Source: Anaeramoeba flamelloides
Lineage: Eukaryota > Metamonada > Anaeramoebidae
Length of the DNA stretch: 64,000 bases
Assembly: GCA_027625915.1 (NCBI GenBank)
Contig: JANTQA010000011.1
Location: 558,001 to 622,000 of the forward strand
Reading direction: 5' to 3'
The stretch's first letter is position 1. The number at the start of each line of letters is the position of its first letter. The translations under genes were made by a program, and so were the position numbers. This document shows, one piece after another, positions 10,001-21,290 of the stretch. The notes beneath the pieces were generated by a model. The model was given only the letters and a program-made list of their open reading frames with translations. It had not been told where the DNA came from and ran no database searches.

Positions 10001-12079
10001 TGTGTTAGCCTTATATTCAAGAATTGTACCTTAAAAAAAATAATATTTTTTTAAGTGTGCCTTATTTTGATTAATTAGAGTGCTTTTAAAAGGCATAAAA
10101 ACTGTAAAAGCAAACCTTTCATTAAAATTTTAGAAATAATATTTCTAATTGATTTTGAAAAGATCAATGGTGTTTTTTGAACTAATAATTCGAAAAATAT
10201 TTTGCTAACTTGAAACAAAAATTTTCAGTTATTAATTGAAAAATAACAGTAATCAAAAAAAATCCTATCTCTTTTTTTTTTTTATTGTTAATGAAGATCT
10301 TTTATTCAAAAAAATTACCCTCCGGTTTGTCGTTAGGCCTTTTTTTAATTTGAGAAATTAAAAGAAAATTTCTGAAATCTTCTTTTTATTTCTCAAATTA
10401 AAAAAAACCTAGGCACTCTACGGCACTTTACGGCACACTCGTAAACCATAAACTTTTATTTAGAGTTTTTTATCCAAACTATTATGTAGGCAATATTATT
10501 GCTCAGATTACACCGTTTCTTTAAAAAATGAAAAAAAAAAAATTATTTCTAAACAAAGACAAGAAAAAGAGAAAGAAAAGTAAGAAATGAAAAAGAGATT
10601 AAAAAGTAATAAAAAAAAAAGTAAAAACATAATTATTTTTAAAAATTGTGTTTTGTATCCGAAATGTTGAATGGATTGTTGGTTATTTCCTTTTTTGTTA
10701 ATTCTGTAGTCTACTTTCTATATCTTCACCATCATACTACCCGTCTTATGTAATACCGTGCTTGGTGGAAGTTGATCCCATTACAAGACAATTGGCACTA
10801 TGCTCGCCAGAAGTTAATCCCAGTAGAAGACACATATATGTAAGAAGAAGCTAAATTACCATCATAAATTCTCTTCTTCAAGATTTGCCCACTAAATCCG
10901 AACCACAACATTGGTTGTTTTTCCTCTTCTCTATATTTTAAATTAAAAAAAAAAAAACTATTCTTTTTTAGAGAAAAAAAAGGAAACTCGAAAAAAGTTA
11001 ATGAAAGAATAATAAAAAGTCTCTCTCTTGACAAATTAAATTAATTTTTAAAATGAAGCAAAATATTTAAAAATATTTTAATTTCATAAAGTTCTCCAAT
11101 AGTACAAATTTTCCTATTTTTGATTATTGTATGTATATCATTAAAATAAAGATTATAACACAAGTTTTAAAAAGTCTTTTTTGACTCATAAATTGCAAAA
11201 ACAAGACTATTCTTATTTAATCATTATTTAAAAAAACAAACTAAACAAAAAAAAAAAATAAATAATCCCGAAATAAAATTAAAAAAAAAAAAAAAAAAAC
11301 TTTTAAAATTTTCTTTTTAATAATATTCTATAGATCCACTTTCGCCACTTTCTTTAATTAGCAGGTCTGCTTCATCTGATATTATTGATGTATTTTGTTC
11401 ACTTACTTTTATTAGCTTCATTTTTCTTTATATTCTATGTGTGTTGGATGCTACTGGAAAATCAAAATCTTCGAGGCAAACAATAAAATTTTATTTACCA
11501 AAAATTATTTTGATCATTGTTCCATTTTTTTTAGTCTTAATACTTTATGTTGCTGATCGTATAAATAGAAAAGATGATTTACAATTTTTTACATATTATG
11601 ATTTCCCACATCTACAAACAATAGCCATAGTATTAATTATTTTTCTCCTAATCTATATATTTTTTGTCTTGTACCTCATTATTTCTTCTTGTACAAGAGT
11701 AGCTGCCGATGATAGAAACAAGAAAAGATTAAACTTTTATCTTTCAAATGTAGTATTAATGCTTATATCATTTTTAATAATTTTCATAAGTTCTGCTTCA
11801 GATAAAGTCAAGAATACTCCATTACATTATCTATCAAATTATATAATTTTTAATACTTTTATTATTTTTCTTACTTATGGATATTTACCAAGCAAAGATT
11901 ATTTGAGAAAAATTAAAAGACTACAAATTTCAAAATTGGATTTAAATGTTGAGAATGATATCAACAATAATATTAATAAAGAAAATATTCAAAACGTTAC
12001 ATTTAATTTATCCAATGAGTTTTCAAATACTGATGAAATTGAACTTGATCAAAATATTAAATCAGAAAATGAAAAATAG
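7022..12079 (+). CDS. TMEM181-like membrane protein, two exons
   Basis: Exon 1 is 7022-7772 (250 codons plus one base, donor gtaagc). Exon 2 is 11334-12079 (acceptor ctatag, TAG stop). The joined frame is 498 residues, close to animal TMEM181. Seen in the sequence: a first membrane helix at residues about 39-58 after MRFEYFSKKKTF, matching the family's MRLYTLSKRHF start. A lumenal GOLD-like region at about 60-195 has the paired Cys of CYSRSNC (CAGKC in human). Next comes the family's best signature, FEQKWIFVLL...FYN, continuing across the junction as NPLSPLSLIS (human EQKWMSVLL...YNDPFFPLS). FYLPK and YLPSK follow in exon 2 with the remaining helices, then an Asn/Glu-rich cytosolic tail. The family is a seven- to eight-pass secretory-pathway protein; its molecular role is poorly known. 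The splice junction keeps the frame and joins two halves of one conserved motif, so the long intron is well supported. Confidence 0.88.
7986..8257 (+). pseudogene. CRAL-TRIO-like orphan exon inside the TMEM181 intron
   Basis: An acceptor-like tttctcag ends at 7985. From there the frame is open to TAA at 8255-8257 and gives about 90 residues with ordinary codon use. FPNLLESKYSYLLISRANP, then FPLLDPLFKKYIFIV, follow the spacing of the C-terminal half of CRAL-TRIO (Sec14-like) domains: a YPE/LP...L..L.iv.P block, then pfL....kKI.fv. The N-terminal half of such a domain is not found nearby. If spliced from the TMEM181 donor at 7773, the phase fits (a plus ct), which would give a truncated alternative protein. 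It could also be an unrelated gene fragment carried in. The domain assignment rests on my pattern reading only. Confidence 0.3.
8935..9215 (-). repeat. Worn LINE-like 3' fragment (copy 1)
   Basis: Read on the minus strand, it ends in residues IPKDIIKKTVILFNPSFCL and a stop. The plus strand at about 24985-25235 reads IPKGSIKKTVIVLNHPFCF and a stop in the corresponding frame, and shares flanking DNA blocks (caattaaaagaagaaacaaa, acaaatttttaataat). Two diverged copies keeping one C-terminal peptide point to a coding transposon. In the second copy, CRCGFEDL...HLFKQ upstream resembles the Cys/His knuckle that follows many LINE reverse transcriptases. Confidence 0.45.
9597..10090. repeat. Possible inverted-end element
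   Basis: The left side has ataaggcag ... atcaaaataaggcacaa, and the right side has the complement, gtgccttattttgatt, followed by ttaaaaggcat. The inverted match is short, the boundaries are not certain and no second full copy was found in the window. Confidence 0.3.
10318..10440. repeat. Hairpin repeat with cgttag/ggcac motifs (copy 1)
   Basis: tcgttaggcc opens a hairpin whose arms (ttaatttgagaaat and atttctcaaattaa) are about 24 bp with a 30-base loop. It is followed by cctaggcactctacggcac and a second tacggcac. The locus at 40833-40990 has the same order: cgttagc, hairpin of ttttttaatttt/aaattaaaaaaaa, then gctaggcact and ggcactctac. Confidence 0.5.
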
Positions 12080-13982
12080 TTTTTAATATAAAATACTTTT
12101 TTTAGTAATAATTTTAATTATTTTTTAATTATTGCCATAATTTTATTTATACGCGTTTGTAATTATTTTTAAACATTATTTTAAATTTAAAAAAAAAATA
12201 CCTTTAATAAAAAATTTTTTATTTTTATTTTTATTTGTTTTTTCATTATCATTATTATCTATATATAAACTCTTTTTCAAAATTTGGGTTATTATTAATG
12301 TTAAATTCAGAAAATTCTTTTTCCCAATAGTCAATATTAAGAGGAATATGTTTAAAATATATATTTAATGTATTTTGTTTTTAGTTAAAGTAATATCTTT
12401 AAATGTTTAGAAAATCTTAAAAATTAAAACCATAATATATATTAAAAAAAAAAAAGTGTCTCAAATTTGAAACAACAAATCTCTTTTTCAATGTTCTTTA
12501 TTAAACAAATAAAATTTTTAAAATTGCTATTTATTTTTTTTTTAAACATAAACTTTTTCTTTGAGCAATTTTAAATAAATAATTTTTGATAACTACAGAT
12601 AAGAAAGAGATTAGAACTCTTAAAACTTTAAGAAAGTATTGTAGTTAATGTGGAAATATTTTAGGAATTCCTTGATTATTTAGGCAAAATTTGACAATTT
12701 ACTAATCTTCAAATTTTATAATTCTAATTAAGTAAAATAATAAGTATTTTATAAAAGAAAATTTGACTTTAAAAATGATATTTAAAGTTATTTAACAATA
12801 CTTTAATAAATTATATTTCAATGTTGTTTAATTAATAACAGTAAGATTAGTCATTTATTGAATTTAAAACCAATTAAACAAATATTTTGGTTCAGAGAAT
12901 AAAAATACTGATTCAAGAAAAACTAACAAAAAAATGCTTGATAATTTGGGAAAGGTTTGGAAAGGGTACAACTTCCCTTTCTTTATTAAAAACAATTTCT
13001 AAATACAAACATTGGATTGTCTCTTATCGAAAAAAAGTAATATCATATTAAATAAAAAAAAACATTTATTTGCTCTCTTTTTCTGAAGAAAAAAGAAAGA
13101 ATAGTCCATTAATAAAAGATTTTGGAAAGGAGAAAAAAAAATAATAATTAATTTTTGAAAATAATAAAAATTAAAAAAAGCTTTTTTTTTACTATCTTGA
13201 GAGAAGAAATTTTAGAGGAATTGTTCAAAATCATTCATTTTTAAGAAATTCCCGGCTATACAAGTTTTTAAGTTTGATCATTTTCTAGAATTGGCTGACA
13301 AATGGTGAATTTAAACGGGAACTAGATCTAATTGAAAAGTTGGACGATCTTTTTTGTCTCTCTAAAATTTAATACAAGTTTATCTCAAATAATGAAAATG
13401 TAAAATTTAAATTAATTATTTTACTCAACTCCATTGTGATAAACAGAAAATTTAAAGATAAATTTATTCAAAATTCCATTAAAAAATTATAAACAAGTTT
13501 TTGTTTTTTTGATTTTGACTAGTTAGATCATTAGTTACAAAAATAAACAGCATATAATATTGTTTCATTTGTTCAACAATTACCTTTTATATTTCCTCCT
13601 TTTATTTTACCTTTCAAACTTAAAAAATGATATTTTTTGGTGCTAAGATGAGATCCATCATCATTATTTGTACTCCTCAATATCATCTTATATTCCTTGG
13701 AACAATATCATTATTGTAAGTCTCAAAGGGGATCAAAAACAGAAAATTATAACAAGAAGATTGTTTCCAAATCAAAACAATAAACATAGAATTTTTTTTT
13801 GAAATAATATGCTCTCTTAAATAGTACAAAAAATTTGTTAAATAAATAATGAAAATTTTAAAAGAATATATTTGTGGAAAAAGTTTTAACATCCTAAAAT
13901 TATCAAAATTATAAAAAATACAACAAATTTTTTTTTACAAAGAGTGATGAAAGATTTCGTTTATTATTCCCAAACTTAATTC
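12080..13982. other. Gene-free AT-rich stretch
   Basis: Downstream of the TMEM181-like gene. Only A/T-rich sequence with scattered homopolymers. No convincing frame on either strand. Confidence 0.5.
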
Positions 13983-14306
13983 TTAAAAATTCAAAAACTT
14001 TTCAAATAATAATAATACTCCATTTTCATTCAATTTGGAATGTTTTGATATTTCCCCAATATTTTTATCATTTTTGTTATGCTTTGATTTTGTATATGCA
14101 CATTTATTCCCAATAACATAATCTATTAACATGAGATCATGTGATTGATTAATTGTTAGAGTCGAATTCAGTTTATTAAACCATTTTTTAGCCAAAGTGG
14201 CTCTGTTATAATGGGTGAATATATTACATATTTTAAAAGTGTTTGGATGGATATTTAAAGTAAAAAAAATATTTTGTAAAAATTCAAAAATGAAATCACT
14301 TTTTGC
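13983..14306 (-). CDS. Possible coding exon, weakly CID-like
   Basis: On the minus strand the frame is open from 14306 to the stop at 13983 (107 residues). It lies downstream of an AG that could be an acceptor. Residue use is balanced: THYNRATLAKKWFNKLN, then SHDLMLIDYVIGNK. The layout (a helix ending LAKKWFNKL, then a helix L.LIDYVIGNK) recalls the CTD-interacting domain of RNA polymerase II regulators, where a similar helix reads LLYL.DsI..N. The likeness is weak and no partner exon was found nearby, so it may also be a fragment of a transposon protein. Confidence 0.25.
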   Translation of the reverse strand, partial: AKSDFIFEFLQNIFFTLNIHPNTFKICNIFTHYNRATLAKKWFNKLNSTLTINQSHDLMLIDYVIGNKCAYTKSKHNKNDKNIGEISKHSKLNENGVLLLFEKFLNF

Positions 14307-16441
14307 TCATTTCACTTATTTTTTTTTCGATTTTTTTTTAATCATTATTGTTTTTTATTTTTTTTATTATTGCTAGATCGAAAGCGACTTGGTAAATATG
14401 TGTTTTTTCAATGCTATTTAAACAGTGAAAGTGATTGTAGATGAATAATATGAATTTCTATTCGAATTTTCTTTGCAAATCAATTGAAGATCAAAATGAA
14501 CATTGTTGTTTTTCTCAATAATCCCAAAGAATTTCAGTTTTTCAATTTTTAAAAAAATATATCCATTTATTATTTTTACTTTGTTCATATATCAACTATT
14601 AAATCGTTTTTATTGTTCTATTTATTTCTTATTTATTTTTAAAAGGTCTATTATAAAAAATAATTGATATTTGGAAAAAATGTTAAGCACCCTTGAGAAA
14701 AAAAAGTTTGTAAAAATCAGATTTAATTATTTGATAATATCTCAAAATATTTGATCGATCAATAATTGTTGGTGGACTTTGAACAAAAAACATTAATAAA
14801 AAATTTACTTCAACTTCTTTCATCATTTTGAAAACATCAATTTTTTTTTTCGTTATATATTTTTAATCTTATTTGGTAAGAATGTTTATAATAAAAACAT
14901 TAACATTGGGTAGCTTGAATGTAGTTAAAGAATAAATTTGGATCAGCACAAATAGTAGATTTTTATTCTAATTTTTGATTATGGGTGTTTCTAAATTTTT
15001 GGAAGAGGGTTTCAAAAGAAGTATTTCATTCATAGTAATATTATTTTCCATTTTTTGACTTATTGAGGTTTAACAAAAAAAATCAAATATTTGAACTTTT
15101 TTTTTTCGAAAATTTTGCTTATGTATAAAATCTAAATTTATTTTTTCAGAAAAAATCGAAGTAAAGATGCCAAAAACAATCAAGATAGTTTTACATGAAT
15201 CGAAATTATGAAAGTGAATTTTTTTTGGAATTGAATAACCAAATATTTATATAAATGAAAAAATTTTTTTCAAAAAATTACAAATAACAAGTGAAATTAT
15301 GGAAAAATTGATAAAAAAAGCTTTTTAAAAATAATTGTAGAAATAAAAACCCCCAAAGAAAGGGATATTGGATTTATCAAATAGTTTTCTCAAATACTTT
15401 TTGAAAAATTTTTTATTTGTATTTACAAAAAAGGAAATTTATAGTTCATAGAATCAAATAAAATTGAATTTAAATTTAAAACAAAATCAGAGATAACATT
15501 TTCGGTTTAGTTGGAGACGATAAAACTTTGACATTTTTTATTTTCTCATAAAAAATATTTCTTTAAAAAATTCAGATTTTCTAATATTCCATAAATATTA
15601 TGCATTTATAGATTATAGGTTGTTAAAAAGAAGTTAAAAGTGACCCAAATTTGAATTATAATTTCTTTTAAATTGTTTTTTAAAGGAAAAACAGTAAAGT
15701 AAATTTTGGAAAAAAAATATTTCTTCAGTAATTGATCTTTACAAAAATAAAACAAATCATTCAAAATCTTGAAAAAAAATGTTTCCAAAATGACACCGTA
15801 TGATTAATTGATTCAACTTGACAACAAATAGTTTCTGAATTTTTACAAAAGAAAAAAAAATTCCTCCCAACAAAAAAAAATAATTTTCGAACATTTCAAG
15901 AAAAGAAGAAGTTCTCCTTTTTGTGTTCATTCTAAAAGATGTTGTTAGATTTGTTTTCAAAAATGATCATAATTAGGCAGTTTTGATTCGAAAATTAAAA
16001 ACTAAAAGATCCTCCTTTTATTAAAAAGTGTATTTTCTTGAACATTAAACACTTTTTTCTCATTAAGAAAACGATATTTTTTAAAAAAATTTGTCATCTT
16101 AGTAAAAGAAAAAACCAGTTTAATTTTTTTATCTTTCTTTAAACTCCTTTCCACCTTTCATGAATTTGATCCCAATCCTTTTTCGCTTTCAAAATAATCT
16201 TTTTATTTTAAAATTAATTTTATTTTTAAAGTCAAATTTCCCAAACGAATTCACCTTAAAAACTTATTTCCTATTTTAAGACCAAACCAAAAAATATGGG
16301 ATTCAAAGAAATATTTAATTTTACCACAAAAATTAAATGTTGAATAGATTTTTACGAAATTTTTAATCATTTTTTTCTTTTTGTTTAGATTTTTTTTTTA
16401 ATTGCCCTCCCCAAAACAAAATTTTTTTTTTACTTTATTCT
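14307..16441. other. Gene-free stretch with half a MITE
   Basis: About 14680-15011 is a diverged 3' half of the 533-bp MITE family: it shares aacattaa, gcttgaatgtagtt and the end gggtgtttctaaatttttgg with 2520-2652. The rest is AT-rich with no supported feature. Confidence 0.5.
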
Positions 16442-16588
16442 ATGTCGAGTTTAGCTTCAATCCCTCAAAACAAAAGAGAGCAGTTAGTCTCTGATTTTAC
16501 TTTAGAACTTGGGTGTGAAAGGTCAGAAGCTTTAAAATACCTTTCTTGTGGAAATTTCGACTATTCTGTAAATACCTTACTTTTTTAA
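16442..16588 (+). CDS. 48-residue UBA-like domain protein
   Basis: ATG at 16442, TAA at 16586-16588. The whole protein is one small three-helix fold of the UBA-like/TAP-C type: REQLVSDFTLELG, CERSEALKYLSCG, NFDYSVNTLLF. This is the family pattern of F...G......A..YL....wd...A...F seen at the N-terminus of p47/UBX proteins and FAF1. Such domains bind ubiquitin or, in TAP, FG nucleoporins. Here no second domain follows: the frame stops right after helix 3, and a 200-bp gap separates it from the gene at 16792. A downstream exon joined by splicing is possible, but I see no donor in frame. Confidence 0.5.
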   Translation: MSSLASIPQNKREQLVSDFTLELGCERSEALKYLSCGNFDYSVNTLLF

Positions 16589-16791
16589 AAAAAAAATAAA
16601 ATTTTTTTTTTTTTTTGTTTTCACCCAAAAGTGAACCCTATTTGACTTATAAGCAAACTTGATATATTTTTTTTTTTAAATAAAAAAAAACGCACCAATA
16701 GTCTTCACTTGGGCTTTTCATTCTCACAAAACTTTTGTCAACAAAAAGAACAACAATAAAAACACACAAACAAGAACCTTTCTCAGAAAAA

Positions 16792-17202
16792 ATGGGTGTA
16801 CGAGAAATCTTACCTCAAAGCGATCCAAATTCAGACACCTTATTCGATCAATTTGATTTTGAATGTGAACCAATCATTTCACTTGAAAACCGTGACCAAA
16901 TGAGTTTTAGTGAACTTAGCACCTTTTTAATGTCGAACCCAAGTCCATCTTGGCGTCAAAGGCTTGTCGCTTTCAAATTATATGACCAAACACTTTTGTC
17001 TGGTTTCCCAGATGCTTTAAAAACTAAAGAAAAAATTGTTATTGATAAACGACTTTTCGTGATTTATACACAAATAAACAAAAACGTTGTGACATCTAAG
17101 AATTTACAACGTGGCGTAATCGCATATTTGGAGCGGATCGGATTTCTAAAAATTAATGATCGAAGCAGAAAGAGAATGGTTTTTAATTGGGGAGAAAACT
17201 AA
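16792..17202 (+). CDS. Hypothetical protein, 136 residues
   Basis: The first ATG is at 16792 (MGVREILPQSDPN), after an A-rich leader; the frame upstream is open a further 57 bases without ATG. TAA stop at 17200-17202. The N-terminal 40 residues are acidic and probably unstructured. From about residue 46 the composition is that of a folded domain: WRQRLVAFKLYDQTLL, then RLFVIYTQINKNVVTSKNLQ and GVIAYLERIGFLKIND, ending in a basic RSRKRMVFNWGEN. The last 40 residues could form a small winged helix, which is a guess. I recognise no family. It is clearly a gene by codon use (CGT, GGC, GAG and TCG occur). Confidence 0.7.
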   Translation: MGVREILPQSDPNSDTLFDQFDFECEPIISLENRDQMSFSELSTFLMSNPSPSWRQRLVAFKLYDQTLLSGFPDALKTKEKIVIDKRLFVIYTQINKNVVTSKNLQRGVIAYLERIGFLKINDRSRKRMVFNWGEN

Positions 17203-19479
17203 ACAAAACAACAACTAAATCGTTAAGTGTTTTAAAAACTACGTAAATTTTGGTGTATTTTTTACTTGAATGTTATTAGAATATTTTTTTTTTACTTCTT
17301 TTATTTTTCTTATTCCTTTTTTTTTTTCTTGTTATTATTTTTTTGTTTTTTTTTCTTTGAAAGAAACCTGAAAGAATTTTGAAAGAATTCAAAGTTTTTT
17401 TGGTTTCTTTTTGTTATTAGATTTTTAATTCTTAAACCTTATTTTTTTTTTTTTTATGTATTTTTTCGTTATGTTTTTAATTTTTCCTTTTTCTCAAAAA
17501 AAAAAAAAACTTTTGTTCTTAAAAATAAACTTGAAGTTTTTTTATTTTTGAATTAGAATCAAAAAATACTTAAAAATTTTACCATCAATAAAAACTCCAA
17601 ATTTCTCATTTTTTTATTTTTTTTTAAATTTCTTTTTATAACCTCTTTTGATGATTTTTTCAAAACCAAAAAAATTTTGTAACTGGTAGTATTGATCAAG
17701 AGGTTTTACTTGTTTTGTATAAATCCAATAAAAGTGAAAATTTTTTTCAAAAATTGAGAAAAAATTGACAAGATAAAATCGACTTTATGAAGATTTAAAC
17801 ATCAAAACACATCTTCTTTCTTTTTTTTTGAAAAAAAAAGTGAGAATAAGGATTTTAATGTGAGAAAAACTTCTTGATCTCTTGGATCTTTTGAACCTAG
17901 TTCAAGGATCTTTATGAGTTATTTAAATCAGATTCTTTTTTTTTTGTTTTTAAAAATGATCTTTGACAAAAAAAGAATTGTAATTTGGGATTTTGATTCA
18001 TAATTTTTTGGAGTATCAGATTTGTTGTTTATTTTTCTCATTTGGAGAGATGGATTATTATATTTTTTTGGATTTTGGAACAAAACTTAATTATTATTTC
18101 ATTTAAATTTTACAATTCCTTTTGAAATTTTAATTCATTATTTTTTTTCAGGTAAAAAAGCTAATTCAAAGTAAAATATAATCTTTCAAACAGTAGATAT
18201 CTTCTTATTGTTTGTGATTACTTTGTGGTTTTTTTACTTTTTTAATTTAAAAAGAAATTTTGCCTACTTTTTCTGTTAATCATCAAAATATTTAATTTTT
18301 GAAGATTTCAACTTGTAAAAAGGATAGATGGATATTTATTTTTATTGTCCAAAAGGAACAAGGATATCATAATACAAATGATTAAAAAGAAAAATAATTA
18401 TATTATGTATTTATATGAATAGATTGTGAAAATAGGTTGGAATAAAATTTTTATACCAAAGCTTAAAAGGTAAAAATCGTGTTTTAGATACAATTGTAAT
18501 TTCTAATCTATTTTTTGATGATTTTAGTTTTTCTTCATAAACTCTGAAAAGGTAAAATAAAAGATTGGGAATTTGACCTTAAAATCGTGATTTATTAATT
18601 TGAAAATATCAGTAGAGATTTTTAAAAAAAGGTTAAAATCAAATACTTAAACTATTTGTTATTTTGTGTGTTTAACATCAAATAAATTAGAATGTAAAAT
18701 ATTTTTCTTTACTATATAGTCAAAAAAAAACTTTGTAATAAAAATTTAATAATTGGAAATTTTTAATTAAAATTTGAATTATTACTAATCGAAGCAAATT
18801 CAAGCTTTTTTCAATTAAATAAGCTATTTTGTCTAAAAGGAGAATTATTATTTGTGTGATTGGTTAGTTATGGAGAAAAATCTGATTGTTTAGAGTCAAT
18901 TCCTCCTTTCAGGAACAAACCAGTGAAACTCTTTAAGTTATAAAAAATCTTTAAGGAATATCTAAAATACAGTCATTATGCGGGTATTACAAATCAAAAA
19001 ATTAATGAGTTATATCTTTTTATCTCTTGAGATCCAGAAGAACTTTTAAATAGCAATTTTTTATAAATTTTGAAATTTTGTATGATAAAAATCTTCAAAT
19101 AAACGATCAAGAAAATGTCTGTTCATAAACTATAATCTATGTTTGAAAATACAATCAGTGTTTTTTTTTCTTCTTGTTCCAAGGCAACATCCAATTTATT
19201 CCCAAATAGTATACCTAAGTTCAAATCAATTTTGAAAGTAAAGACCTGGATGTTTTCTGTAAAATTTTAAATTAGGAATTGAGTTTGGTTTATTTTTTCA
19301 TGTTTTTCTCAGTTTATTTTAAATTTTTTGTTTTTTTGTCTTAATAATAAAAAATATCCTATCAATTTTTTGAGATAAATTTTCCAATTTGATAATTATT
19401 TTTAGAATTTTTTTTTAATAATAGAACTTTAAGAAACCAATACCATGTTTAATTAGGATTTATTGTTATTTTCTTTGAT
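17203..19479. other. Gene-free AT-rich stretch
   Basis: Long T/A runs just after the gene, then 2 kb with no supported frame, RNA gene or repeat copy. Confidence 0.5.
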
Positions 19480-21290
19480 TAATTAATGTATAGGTCTTCT
19501 ATAATAAATAAAATGCAACTTTTTGAATTTGACAAAATAAATCATTATAAGTTTCTAAAAAACCAACCAATTCAATATTTATTAAATTATAATTATTTTA
19601 TTAAAACAGTTCAAAATATTTTTTTAAATTGGATAACAGACGAAACTGAAAAAAGTATAAATTTTATTAAAAAAAAGAAATTTATTATTTATTCATAAAT
19701 CGGGGGGATGAAGGCGAACCATTAAATTATCGACCTATCTCTATAAATCAATCTCTTCCAAGATTTTTTTTAAAATTAATATACATTGGAATTCAAGACT
19801 CATGGGACTTGATTTCAAAAAAAACAATTTGGATTTAAAAAATATTTTGGAACAAGAATTGCTGTTTTAAATTTATTAAGAAAATTTAAAAAAAATAAAA
19901 AATAAAAATAAAAATACAGAATACTTTGTAGTTACTATAGACATACAAAAAATGTTTTGACTCTATACAACACTCGTTAATATATCAATCTATTAAAAAA
20001 ATTTATCAAAAATGAAACAATTAAAAATTGGCTCTTGAGATATTACAAAAAAAGAAGGAATTGGAGTTTATCAAGGAGATCCCTTATCACCAATTCTCTT
20101 CGCATTTATATCTCATTTCCTACTAGAAAAGTTAAAAACTTTAGCTGTTCATGTTCAAATGTATGCAGATGATCTTATTCTTATTATGAAAGGGCCATTA
20201 ATCTCTCTAAAAATTAATTTAGAAAGTATTTTTGAAATAATAAAAAGATTCGGGATGAACCCACATAATAAAAAAAACCAAATATAAAAAAAGAATTAAA
20301 AAGATATTTTTTTATCTTGGGATTTGGTTAGAAAAAAACACGCATCTTGAATATAATTTCAAAAAAAGTGGAAAAGTCCTTGGAAACACTTAATCGATTG
20401 TTTCAACAAAATAAACTCAACAATGGAGTCAAAATAACTTCTTTCAAAGCTCTCATTTTTAAGTCAACTTTATTATGGTCTTGAAATATTTGACTTGAAA
20501 CAAAATGATTTTGAAAGAATTGATAGATTTATCAATAAAACAGTCACAAATTTCTTACAAATTAATATCCATTCACCTCGATTAATTTATAAAACTGAAG
20601 CAAAAATTGATCTCGCTAGATTAAAAAATATACCGAAGAAAATATAAATTGATAGAAAAATTAGATTTCTTAAATTTAAAACAATTAAAAAACAATACTA
20701 AATTTTCGAAAATTGGAAAATGAAAATATTAATTGGCACACTAAGGGATTAAAATTATTAGATTTAGAATTAAAAGTTTTTCGATTAACCGAATTGGAAA
20801 ATTCACCTAGTTGGAAAGTTCAACAATATCTAAAAATTATAAAACAACAAAATTGCAATTTCAAACAACAAAAATATTTAAACTGGAAAGCTTCAAAAAC
20901 AATTCTAAAATTTCGAAATTTTACTAATTGTTTAAATAGGTACTCTTATGTAACAAGTAAAAATAAAAATAAAAATTGTGATTTATGTAAAGAAAAGTTA
21001 AATATTGATATCATTGAAGATTTCGATCATTTTTTATGGGACTGTCCGGCCTATAAAATAAATCGAAAAATCTGGACATCTGAATTTTTTGAAAAAAATA
21101 AAAAAATTAATAATATCAGAGATATTATTAATAAAAAGAATTCATCATATATATTATCATTAGTAAGTGATAATAAAATTTGTGATTCTTTAACAAAATT
21201 TCTAAAAAAAAGTTTAGAAATTAGGGCACACAGGAGAAAAGCAATTTTCTCTCTTCAAAAATAAAAAAATAAAAAAAAAAAAATAAAATG
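19480..21290 (+). mobile_element. LINE (non-LTR retrotransposon), broken copy A
   Basis: Reverse transcriptase motifs appear in order but in different frames. LNYRPISINQSLPR is at about 19722. YQGDPLSPILFAFISHF is at about 20068, and the catalytic box MYADDLILI follows at about 20160. The open frame 20713-21264 carries the C-terminal region with a Cys/His knuckle, CDLC...DHFLWDCPAY, typical of LINE proteins downstream of the RT. The end is A-rich (aaaaataaaaaaat), as expected of a target-primed element. Stops and shifts split the frame, so it is dead. The 5' end and any endonuclease were not located. Closely related to the copy at 41086-42930. Confidence 0.8.

Larger units (their letters stand above)
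7773..11333 (+). other. 3.56-kb intron of the TMEM181-like gene
   Basis: GT at 7773-7774, AG at 11332-11333. It is 15-35 times longer than the small introns elsewhere in the window (101-220 bp). It contains a possible alternative exon (7986-8257), a worn transposon tail on the minus strand (8935-9215), a possible inverted-end element (about 9597-10090) and a hairpin repeat (10318-10440). Insertions probably inflated it. Confidence 0.8.
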
